Source: Bacillota bacterium
Lineage (GTDB): Bacteria > Bacillota > Clostridia > Acetivibrionales > DTU013
Assembly (NCBI GenBank): GCA_023411575.1
Contig: JAEYOP010000020.1
Coordinates: 186,001 to 250,000 of the forward strand
Length of the DNA: 64,000 nucleotides
Direction: 5' to 3'
This document shows, one piece after another, positions 26,085-33,613 of the stretch. Under the pieces are notes generated by a model. That model was given only the letters and a program-made list of their open reading frames with translations, searched no databases and was not told where the DNA came from. Numbering within the stretch: position 1 is the stretch's first letter; each line of letters starts with the position of its first letter. The translations under genes and the position numbers were made by a program.

Positions 26085-26113
26085 TTAATTATATTTTGAC
26101 AAATACCGATATT
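26085..26113 (+). promoter_or_regulatory. candidate sigma-28 promoter of flaG-fliD-fliS
   Basis: TTAATTA at 26085-26091 and CCGATATT at 26106-26113, 14 bases apart, match the sigma-28 pattern also seen before flgM. It is located 32 bases before the flaG start. Confidence 0.55.
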
Positions 26114-26145
26114 ATATATAGATGTTCATGGATGGAGGGATTTTT

Positions 26146-26550
26146 ATGAGGATCGAAGGCACGGAAGCCACATCTTTCAGTTTACCCAAAACGAATAGCA
26201 CTGGTGCATCCGGAAACGCAGGGAACAACAGTGTTACTCCTCCTACAAAAGATACAAAAATAAAAGATACGGATATACATAATCTTTCGCAGCTTTCGGA
26301 CTTCGAAAAGAAGGAACTTCCGATCTCTGAGAAGGTTGTCATTGACGCAATAGAGAAAGCGAACAGGGCAATTTCCGGAGCAAATCGCAAATTTGAATTT
26401 TCAATCCATGAAAAAACGAAAGAAATCATGGTAAAAGTGATCGATTCGGATACGAATCAAGTAGTACGGGAAATTCCCCCGGAGAAAATTCTGGATATGG
26501 TTGCCAAGATGTGGGAAATGGCCGGTTTGATTGTGGACGAGAGAAGGTGA
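26146..26550 (+). CDS. flaG: FlaG family flagellar protein
   Basis: 134 residues from the ATG at 26146, set by GGAGGG. The N-terminal half is low-complexity and polar; the C-terminal half has the FlaG signature (FEFSIHEKTKEIMVKVIDSD, then REIPPEKILDMVAKMWEMAG). FlaG is linked to filament length control and lies immediately upstream of fliD in many bacteria, as here (4-base gap). Confidence 0.9.
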   Translation: MRIEGTEATSFSLPKTNSTGASGNAGNNSVTPPTKDTKIKDTDIHNLSQLSDFEKKELPISEKVVIDAIEKANRAISGANRKFEFSIHEKTKEIMVKVIDSDTNQVVREIPPEKILDMVAKMWEMAGLIVDERR

Positions 26551-26554
26551 GAAG

Positions 26555-28486
26555 GTGGCAACAAATAGCGTAAATTCTACCAGCTCATTATTGCGCTTGA
26601 CCGGACTTGGCGGAAGCGGGCTGGATACCGATTCTATAGTAAAGCAGCTTATGACCGCCGAAAAGGTTCCGCTTAATAAGCTTTATCAGAAAAGACAGCT
26701 TGCAGAATGGAAGCAGGATGCTTATAGAGAGATCATTAATAAACTTCGAGATCTTAAAGATACTTATTTTAACGTTGCAAAATCGGGCAGCAACTTGATG
26801 TCGGCTTCCAGCTTTAAGAAGTATACGGGTACGACAACAAACAGCTCTTATGTTACTATATCTGGGAATGCTGAAGCGGTAGCCGGTTCCCATACTGTAT
26901 CCGTTATCAGCGTTGCTACGGCAGGACAGGCAGTCAGTGCCGCAGGAATAACAGATCCGTTGACCGGGAGCGCTATAGACGACACGGTCCTCAACCTTTC
27001 CGGGAAAACCATTAAAATGACGCTGGATGGTATAACACACGAGATAGCTCTAGGCGATTATAGTTCTTCCCCGGATACTTTAGGTGACCAATTGCAGACC
27101 CTTGTGAATGATGCCTTCGGCAGCGATAAAATTACAGTTAATTATGACGCGACTGCCAAGAAGCTGACCTTTAATACAGAGAACGGTGCCGGAAGGCTTA
27201 CTCTTTCCAGCGGATCAACAAGCGACGGACTTGCTGATTTAGGGCTTTCTTCGGGAGCGACGAACAGACTGAATACAAGCCGATCCCTTGAAAGCTTAAG
27301 TGCTTCGTTTGCCAACGATTTGACCTTTGATGCGTCCGGAAAGCTCCGATTTACGATCAATTCGAAGGAATTTACATTTGACAAATCGGTATCCCTGGCA
27401 AGTATGATGAATACGGTCAATAATGACGCAGATGCCAAGGTCCTCATGAAGTATGATGACTCCAGCGATAAAATTGTTATTACTGCCAAGCAAACAGGCG
27501 CAGGGAACTTTATCAATATCTCTTCGGATCAGGGAGGAAATTTCTTTGGCGCTTCCGGCGCCTCCGGCATCAACACAGGCAGCGCCACCACAAAAGCCGG
27601 TACGGACGCAAAGGCGGAAATTGACGGTCAGGTGGTAACCAGGAGCAATAACACTTTTACCATAAATGGAGCTACGTACACCTTGGTAAAAGCCCATACG
27701 GACCCGAATACGCAAAGCGAAACAGTCTCTCTTGCCGCAGATACGGAATCCATTTACAACAATATCAAGGGGTTTGTTGATAAATACAATGAAACAATAG
27801 CTCTTCTTAATACAAAGACGGCAGAAAAATATGACAAGGATTATCAGCCTTTGACAGACGATCAAAAAGAGGCAATGAATGAGGATGAGATCAAGACATG
27901 GGAGACAAAAGCTAAAACCGGACTACTGCGTAACGACTCGAATCTTCAAAATATAGCATATAGTATGAGACGAGCACTGTCAGATAGCATTTCCGGAATA
28001 TCAACCAGCTTGTCGGCCATTGGTATTACAACAGGGAAGTATTCGGATAATGGTAAGTTGGTAATTGATGAAACCAAATTAAAAGACGCTATTTCAAATA
28101 ACCCCGATGCAGTTGCAGAGTTGTTTACCAAGTCCTCTGATATAAGCTACAGCCAAAGCTTGGCAAATGGACAGCGATCCGCAAGATATGCCGCGGAAGG
28201 GATGGCGAACAGGATTTCAGATATATTGGATGATAATATCAGGACTATAAATGGGAAGGGAAATTTGCTCCAAATAGCGGGGATAGAAGGGGATGCAACT
28301 CAGTACACTAGTATTATTTATAAACAGATTGACCAGTACGATGATGACATATTAGCGATGGTAGACAGGCTGAATGATAAAGAAGACCGATATTATGCAA
28401 AATTTACGGCCCTTGAAAAGTATATATCGCAAATGAGCGCTCAGAGTAGTTGGATATCGTCGCAATTTAGTAGTTCATCCTCTTGA
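26555..28486 (+). CDS. fliD: flagellar filament cap protein FliD
   Basis: 643 residues from a GTG at 26555 (GAGAAGG upstream). Forms the cap under which flagellin folds. N-terminal RLTGLGGSGLDTDSIVKQLM and the coiled VPLNKLYQKRQLAEWKQDAY region are typical FliD_N; the C-terminal FliD_C part (GLLRNDSNLQNIAYSMRRAL, LSAIGITTGKYSDNGKL, then a coiled end with ISQMSAQSSWI) is intact. The middle is longer than average. Part of flaG-fliD-fliS-fliT-like. Confidence 0.95.
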   Translation: MATNSVNSTSSLLRLTGLGGSGLDTDSIVKQLMTAEKVPLNKLYQKRQLAEWKQDAYREIINKLRDLKDTYFNVAKSGSNLMSASSFKKYTGTTTNSSYVTISGNAEAVAGSHTVSVISVATAGQAVSAAGITDPLTGSAIDDTVLNLSGKTIKMTLDGITHEIALGDYSSSPDTLGDQLQTLVNDAFGSDKITVNYDATAKKLTFNTENGAGRLTLSSGSTSDGLADLGLSSGATNRLNTSRSLESLSASFANDLTFDASGKLRFTINSKEFTFDKSVSLASMMNTVNNDADAKVLMKYDDSSDKIVITAKQTGAGNFINISSDQGGNFFGASGASGINTGSATTKAGTDAKAEIDGQVVTRSNNTFTINGATYTLVKAHTDPNTQSETVSLAADTESIYNNIKGFVDKYNETIALLNTKTAEKYDKDYQPLTDDQKEAMNEDEIKTWETKAKTGLLRNDSNLQNIAYSMRRALSDSISGISTSLSAIGITTGKYSDNGKLVIDETKLKDAISNNPDAVAELFTKSSDISYSQSLANGQRSARYAAEGMANRISDILDDNIRTINGKGNLLQIAGIEGDATQYTSIIYKQIDQYDDDILAMVDRLNDKEDRYYAKFTALEKYISQMSAQSSWISSQFSSSSS

Positions 28487-28537
28487 TAAGGCCCCAAAGA
28501 GCAGTCCATTACTATTAATTAAACGGAGGAAACGCAT

Positions 28538-28969
28538 ATGGCATTGAATAAGGCATATAATCAGTATAAACAGAATTCGATATACACCTCGACTCCCGAA
28601 GAATTGACATTGATGCTGTATAATGGTCTGATCCGATTCATCATGCAGGCACAGAGCAGTATTGATGAAAGAGATATAGAAAAGGCATCCAATTCCATTG
28701 CCCGTGCAGAAGATATCATCCAACATTTCCGGATCACTTTGGATATGAAATATGAAGTGTCTCAAGGATTGGATGCCTTATACGAGTATATGTTCAGAAG
28801 GCTTGTGGAAGCGAATATGAAAAAGGATCAGGAGATTCTGGCTGAAATACTCGGGATGGCCAAGGAACTCCGGGATACTTGGGCACAGGCTATGAAGCTG
28901 GCCAAGATTCCTGTCCATCTGCAGCAGATACTGCAGCCGGAGCAGCCGAGAGCTGCGGCTCAGGAGTAA
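28538..28969 (+). CDS. fliS: flagellin export chaperone FliS
   Basis: 143 residues, typical. Cytoplasmic chaperone that keeps flagellin monomeric. Family motifs NKAYNQYKQNSIYTSTPEEL and LTLMLYNGLIRFI at the N-terminus and the SQGLDALYEYMFRRLVEAN helix are present. Strong GGAGGAAACGC ribosome-binding region. Five bases from the next gene. Confidence 0.96.
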   Translation: MALNKAYNQYKQNSIYTSTPEELTLMLYNGLIRFIMQAQSSIDERDIEKASNSIARAEDIIQHFRITLDMKYEVSQGLDALYEYMFRRLVEANMKKDQEILAEILGMAKELRDTWAQAMKLAKIPVHLQQILQPEQPRAAAQE

Positions 28970-28973
28970 GCTC

Positions 28974-29474
28974 ATGGTTACAACGCCGGAGAAGTACATG
29001 GAGCGACTGGTTGAGATTCTGCAGAAAAAGAAAGATATTCTACTGAATATTTTGGATCTGACACGAAAACAGACTGAGGCGATAACCGAAGATGGCTTAG
29101 ACGTGCTGAACAAGCTGATCGACGGGAAACAGAAAAAAATCGATGAAATCGATAAGCTGGACGAAGAATTCGGGGTCTATTTCCAGAGGTTAAAATCCAC
29201 AATGGGAATATCCCGTCTGGATCAGCTCGACGCATCAAAACTTGATGTTGCCACTGCAGAGAAAGCAAGAAGCTTGAAAAGCTTAACGGCTGAAATTATG
29301 GATGTCATAAAAAGCATCAGTGAATTAGAGGAAATCAATAGCCGCAAAAGTCAGGAGCTCCTTGGAGAATTCAGCAAGCAGATAAGAAGTATCAACCAGG
29401 GCAAAAAAGCCAACAACGCCTATAAGCCCGCGCCATATAGCGCCCCGTCCTATTTTGTGGACAAAAAGAAATAA
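28974..29474 (+). CDS. FlgN/FliT-like flagellar chaperone
   Basis: 166 residues, almost entirely helical, with a proline/tyrosine/lysine tail. The region ILQKKKDILLNILDLTRK and SRKSQELLGEFSKQI resemble FlgN-fold chaperones, like the gene at 11217. Its place right after fliS is that of fliT, so FliD is the likely client. Function assigned by position and fold, not by a unique motif. Confidence 0.7.
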   Translation: MVTTPEKYMERLVEILQKKKDILLNILDLTRKQTEAITEDGLDVLNKLIDGKQKKIDEIDKLDEEFGVYFQRLKSTMGISRLDQLDASKLDVATAEKARSLKSLTAEIMDVIKSISELEEINSRKSQELLGEFSKQIRSINQGKKANNAYKPAPYSAPSYFVDKKK

Positions 29475-29501
29475 ATCCTGCCAAATTCATTTCAAACAAA
29501 A

Positions 29502-29528
29502 AAGCTGTCTTTGCGGACAGCTTAATTT
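29502..29528 (+). terminator. intrinsic terminator of the flaG-fliS operon
   Basis: AAGCTGTC/GGACAGCTT stem (29502-29523) followed by AATTTGTTTTT. Confidence 0.75.
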
Positions 29529-29563
29529 GTTTTTGGGAGTGGTCCTGATGAGCGGACGCTCTC

Positions 29564-30128
29564 ATGATTCGGGCGCTTGCGTTAGGGCCTGCTGTAGTAG
29601 GAGGAGTTGGTAATGGTACAATGAAATCTGTAGAAGAGTACGATCCGGATACTAATTCATGGACTGCAAAGGCACCAATGAGTATAGCAAGGGCTTCACA
29701 CCAAATAGCTGTTGTTAATGGGAAAACATATGCAATAAGCGGCGGCAACAGCGACAACGATGGTCTTCCTGTGAATTCGGTTGAAGAATATGACCCGATA
29801 AAAAATCAATGGGTAACAAAGGCCTCTATGTCTATTGGGAGGGGTCAACACCAAGTGGCAGTAATTAACGATAAAATATATGTCATAGGAGGACAATCAA
29901 GCGGCACTAATTATTTAAGCTCGGTTGAAGCATATGATATATCGACAGATACATAAAAAACAAAAGCTTCGATGTCCACTGCAAGGAGTATTTTTCATAT
30001 CTGGGGGTACAGGAAAGGCTTATTATACCTTCACAAAGAAGAATAATATAAAGCCATTCCTAAGCAGGAAAGAGTACATAGCATTTGATAAGATACAGAG
30101 TTTTGAAGTAAAAGATTATAACGACTAG
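29564..30128 (+). pseudogene. broken kelch-repeat protein gene
   Basis: Two to three kelch repeats (SVEEYDPDTNSWTAKAPM, KTYAISGG, KIYVIGGQ) are readable from about 29564 without a signal peptide. They stop at a TAA at 29954-29956 where a Trp codon is expected (frame continues KTKASMSTARS). After a frameshift a different frame gives the C-terminal module GTGKAYYTFTKKNNIKPFLS to 30128. Compared with the intact gene at 23121-24731 it lacks the N-terminus, several repeats and the fibronectin domain. It points in the opposite direction to the intact gene. Confidence 0.8.
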
Positions 30129-30142
30129 AAGAAAATATTGAC

Positions 30143-30172
30143 GGGAGCATCCAGAGTAATCTGGATGCTCCC
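30143..30172 (-). terminator. perfect hairpin, probable terminator of the FliD-like gene
   Basis: 13-bp perfect stem (GGGAGCATCCAGA/TCTGGATGCTCCC) with a GTAA loop, 24 bases beyond the stop of the minus-strand gene at 30196. On the minus strand it is followed by a T-rich CAATATTTTCTTC. Confidence 0.6.
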
Positions 30173-30195
30173 AGGGCCCAATTGAGGCAAAGACC

Positions 30196-31149
30196 CTACA
30201 AAAACATATCCAGCAGCGCCCCGTAACCGAAGCCGGAATTGCTGTAGTTACCTGAAGAAAGCATGTTATTCAGGTAGGAATAAAAATCCGGCAGCTTGCT
30301 GCTGGTGGTATCCGGTACGACGCTCAGTTCCGTCCCGGTATTGCCGGCGGCTTTTAAAGTAGCCTGAACCTTGCCGTTATCAAGGCTTACTGTATTGCTG
30401 GAAGAGGCATACTGCCTTCCGTCTACAGTATAAACTGCGTTCTGCGCTTTTGTGTCCGCCGCTTCAATTCCGGACACCGCAACAGCGTTGCCTTGCAGAT
30501 CCGTTACGGAAAACGCGTTCTTCGATCCGGATTTGGATGCTTCCAGCTTAAGATATACGCTGTCGTCCTTGCCGGTTTCCACTGAAGCCTTGACGCCTGC
30601 ACCCGACTTGTTTACCGCTGTTGCGATTTTATCCAGCGCGCTTTTATTTGTGTCATTTTCGTTTATTGTAAAATATACATTTCTCGTTGTTGCTCCGCTG
30701 CTTATTTTTATGGCGTTAAAGCCTGCCTCAATAGAGGTTTTGCTTTTTGCGGCCAATTCGTTTCCGCTATTCACCTGGCTTGTGGCAAGCTGCGAAACTT
30801 TTATTGTATAATTCTTGACAGAGGCGTTCATTTGAGCGGTGGCCGTAATGGCATTGCTATTTGTCGATGCGACCTTTTTGCTGCTTAAAGCCGTTGCCGT
30901 GTTTGCCATATACATCGAATTAATCGAATTATTCAGCTGTGTCAAATAGGAATTTGTAGACTGTGTGCTGCTTGAAGCGGATGTTGAGGATACGCTGGAT
31001 GCGACTGCACTGGTTAAGACGCTGGAAAGTGCATTGTTTTTGTTATATACCAAACCCGCAAGATAGTTCCTATAGCTGTTTACTCCGTATATGCTGTTAA
31101 CACCATATAAGCTGCTTATTCCATTTACCCCGTAAATGCTGCTTGCCAT
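30196..31149 (-). CDS. stand-alone FliD-like (hook-associated protein 2-like) protein
   Basis: 317 residues from the ATG at 31149 (GAAGG eight bases upstream). N-terminus has a thrice-repeated YGVN motif (SIYGVN, SLYGVN, SIYGVN) and a serine/alanine-rich linker. Residues about 110-280 resemble the exposed D2/D3 part of FliD (NYTIKVSQLATSQVNSGNEL, VKASVETGKDDSVYLKLEAS, AVYTVDGRQYASSSNTVSL). The terminal coiled-coil ends that build the FliD cap are missing, so it cannot be a normal cap. No signal peptide; export through the flagellar apparatus is possible but unproven. Confidence 0.75.
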   Translation of the reverse strand: MASSIYGVNGISSLYGVNSIYGVNSYRNYLAGLVYNKNNALSSVLTSAVASSVSSTSASSSTQSTNSYLTQLNNSINSMYMANTATALSSKKVASTNSNAITATAQMNASVKNYTIKVSQLATSQVNSGNELAAKSKTSIEAGFNAIKISSGATTRNVYFTINENDTNKSALDKIATAVNKSGAGVKASVETGKDDSVYLKLEASKSGSKNAFSVTDLQGNAVAVSGIEAADTKAQNAVYTVDGRQYASSSNTVSLDNGKVQATLKAAGNTGTELSVVPDTTSSKLPDFYSYLNNMLSSGNYSNSGFGYGALLDMFL

Positions 31150-31305
31150 CGCGATCAACCTTCTTTCTACGTTGGCACAATACAATAAATCCTCGGAATA
31201 ATATCCAATGTACCATAAAACGACATCATCCTAATACAATCATATCACAACTTTTGATGGAAAGCGATAGTAAAATGGTGTTTTATGCAGTTTTGCTTTA
31301 CGGCT

Positions 31306-32259
31306 TTACTCTTCAGCGTACACCTTTTCAAGGAAGGCAAATACTGTGTTGAGGTATTCGTCCGGGTATTTCTCATAACTGGTTGCATTTCCGGCATCCT
31401 CGGTTTGCCAGAACTCCGCGCCTTTCGAGTTCAGCGCCGAATACTTCTGATAGAGTTCAATGCTATTTTTGATGGGAACGACCTTATCGCCCTTGCCATG
31501 GATCAGAAGCAGGTATGGCGGCTTTTCCGCAGTCAGCGCATTGATCGGGCTGGCGTTTTTGAAATCCAGGTCGCCGGTTGTTTCCATTGTAAATGCAACC
31601 GTACGGTTGAAGAGGATGGAGGGCAAATGGGACCACTCGTCCAGGTTCTGAGCAAGGTATGTTTTCAGGTCTGAGTAAGGGCTGTCCGCTATTACAGCAT
31701 CCACCGATTCGCTTTCCGCCGCGGCGAGAATACTGGAGGAAGCACCTGTGGAAAAGCCCATAAGGGTTATATGCGTGGAGCCTTGCGAATACACATATTT
31801 GACGGCGGCCAGGACGTCCTGCTTTTCATTGCAGCCGAAGGTGGAGCTGTTGCCGCCGGATTCACCCGAATCCCGGAGGTCGAAGGTAAAAACGTTATAG
31901 CCTTTGTTCAGGAATTCCTTTATGAGATCCACAGTTTGGATGCCGAATTGCAGCCTGTTTTTCCCATAGGAATGTACCAGGACCACCGTGCGGTCGCTGT
32001 TTTTTGCCTGGAAAAACCAACCTTTTAAAATTGTGGTTTTGTCGGTGCTTTTAAAGCTGATGTCCCTGTACTCGGGAACGATATTGGAAGAAAAGGTATC
32101 GACCGGTTTCTTTTCCGGATGCAGCAATGCCCAGCTCTTATAGCCGGAAAGGACTACGACGGCCAATATGGCGAGAAGCAGCAGGATGGCGACGGTTAAT
32201 GTAACATTACGCGCTCTATGGGTTTTTCTTACTGCATATGTAACTCCGCTTATTCGCAT
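31306..32259 (-). CDS. membrane-anchored alpha/beta hydrolase, altered catalytic His
   Basis: 317 residues from the ATG at 32259 (GGAGGAAAG upstream). One N-terminal membrane segment at about 21-43, then an extracytoplasmic alpha/beta-hydrolase domain: HSYGKNR oxyanion region, nucleophile elbow GFSTGAS, and DKVVP near the acid residue. At the place where relatives have the catalytic His (GxGH..SY) this protein reads DAGNATSYEKYPDEY, so an Asn replaces it. It may be inactive or use another residue. Transcribed alone. Confidence 0.82.
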   Translation of the reverse strand: MRISGVTYAVRKTHRARNVTLTVAILLLLAILAVVVLSGYKSWALLHPEKKPVDTFSSNIVPEYRDISFKSTDKTTILKGWFFQAKNSDRTVVLVHSYGKNRLQFGIQTVDLIKEFLNKGYNVFTFDLRDSGESGGNSSTFGCNEKQDVLAAVKYVYSQGSTHITLMGFSTGASSSILAAAESESVDAVIADSPYSDLKTYLAQNLDEWSHLPSILFNRTVAFTMETTGDLDFKNASPINALTAEKPPYLLLIHGKGDKVVPIKNSIELYQKYSALNSKGAEFWQTEDAGNATSYEKYPDEYLNTVFAFLEKVYAEE

Positions 32260-32421
32260 TTTGCTTTCCTCCACTATTGCTTTTGTGTCGCCGGTACCGA
32301 AGGTGCATCCCGACTGACGCCGTACTCGCGCCTGTATTCTTGACAGGAACTTAACTTTATTATATTTTTATTTAATGACATTGTAAAGCAATATGGGCTA
32401 CAAATATAAGGAATTGCGATC

Positions 32422-33390
32422 ATGTTTTGTAATATTTGCCCAAGGAAATGCAATATTGACAGAGGAAGCGGCAAGGGGTTCTGCGGCATGGGGGAGAACC
32501 CTGTGGTCGCAAGAGCTTTTCTGCATATGTGGGAGGAGCCCTGCATAAGCGGGACGAATGGCTCCGGTACCGTATTTTTTTCCGGCTGCAATCTCAAGTG
32601 CATTTTCTGCCAGAACCATGAAATCAGCCACGGCGGGCGCGGCAAAGAAATCTCCGCCGAAGAGCTGGCGGGTATTTTTCTTTCACTGAGGGATAAAGGC
32701 GCACACAACATTAATCTGGTAACGCCTGCGCATTTTGCACCGTCTATTAAAGAAGCGATTCGACTGGCAAGGGCGGGGCGGGATGATGGCGGCGATACGG
32801 GCGGCGGGGATATTGGCGGTCCGGAGAAGAGGACAGATTTTCCGCCCCGGAAGGAGTCTGCCGCAGTTCCGCTCGACATCCCAATTGTTTATAACACAAA
32901 TGGCTATGAAAGCCTGGAAACGCTGCAAATGTTTGACGGGACCATCGATGTTTATCTCCCGGACCTGAAATATATCAGCGCGGAAGTTTCCATGGAATAC
33001 TCCGGGGCAAAGGACTACTTTGACATTGCATCCAGGGCGATCCGGGAAATGTTCAGGCAAGTGGGAAATGCCCAATTGGATGAAAATGGGCTGATCAAGC
33101 GTGGCGTTATCATACGGCATCTGGTTCTCCCGGGACATATCAGTGAAACGCTGCGGGTTCTCGATTGGATTGCTGAAAATTTCCCCAAGGATATATACAT
33201 CAGCTTGATGAGCCAATATACCCCCTGCCACCTGGCCTGCGAGCATCCGGTAATCGGCCGCCGCCTGACCCGCCATGAATATGAAAAGGCAATCGGCAAA
33301 TTTGCCAAACTCGGTTTCAATGGCTACGTTCAAGAGCGGGAATCCGCTTCGACCCAGTATATCCCTGATTTTAACCAGGTGCAGTTCTAA
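32422..33390 (+). CDS. PflX-like radical SAM protein
   Basis: 322 residues. Cytoplasmic radical S-adenosylmethionine enzyme of the COG1313 (PflX, pyruvate formate-lyase activase-like) group. An N-terminal cysteine cluster (CNICPRKCNIDRG...FCGMG) precedes the radical SAM motif CNLKCIFCQNHEIS (CxxxCxxC), as in that group. After AIRLARAG there is a glycine/aspartate-rich insert of about 30 residues (DDGGDTGGGDIGG). Substrate unknown. ATG is 31 bases after the start of an AT-rich gap; an AAGGAATTG serves as a moderate ribosome-binding site. Confidence 0.85.
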   Translation: MFCNICPRKCNIDRGSGKGFCGMGENPVVARAFLHMWEEPCISGTNGSGTVFFSGCNLKCIFCQNHEISHGGRGKEISAEELAGIFLSLRDKGAHNINLVTPAHFAPSIKEAIRLARAGRDDGGDTGGGDIGGPEKRTDFPPRKESAAVPLDIPIVYNTNGYESLETLQMFDGTIDVYLPDLKYISAEVSMEYSGAKDYFDIASRAIREMFRQVGNAQLDENGLIKRGVIIRHLVLPGHISETLRVLDWIAENFPKDIYISLMSQYTPCHLACEHPVIGRRLTRHEYEKAIGKFAKLGFNGYVQERESASTQYIPDFNQVQF

Positions 33391-33554
33391 ACTCCTATCT
33401 CTTTTTCTATCTTCGATCCCATATTTTGCGGCGCTGGAGCGTAGAAATTTTAAAATTCTATTGCAACGGGAAAAATTTTCAAAAAAGTACTGGAAATTAT
33501 TAACAAAACATGATAAGATTAGACACGCATTTGAAATGCATAAATATCCATTCC

Positions 33555-33563
33555 TGTTATAAT
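33555..33563 (+). promoter_or_regulatory. candidate extended -10 promoter of the Tad-like operon
   Basis: TGTTATAAT is an extended -10 element, 51 bases before the kinase start. No convincing -35 is at the standard distance, which is usual for TGn promoters. The 220-bp gap before the operon has no other feature I can support. Confidence 0.45.
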
Positions 33564-33613
33564 GCGGATTAAGTCTTTAAAACGACAATATATACGGTTT
33601 GCGAGGAATAAAG

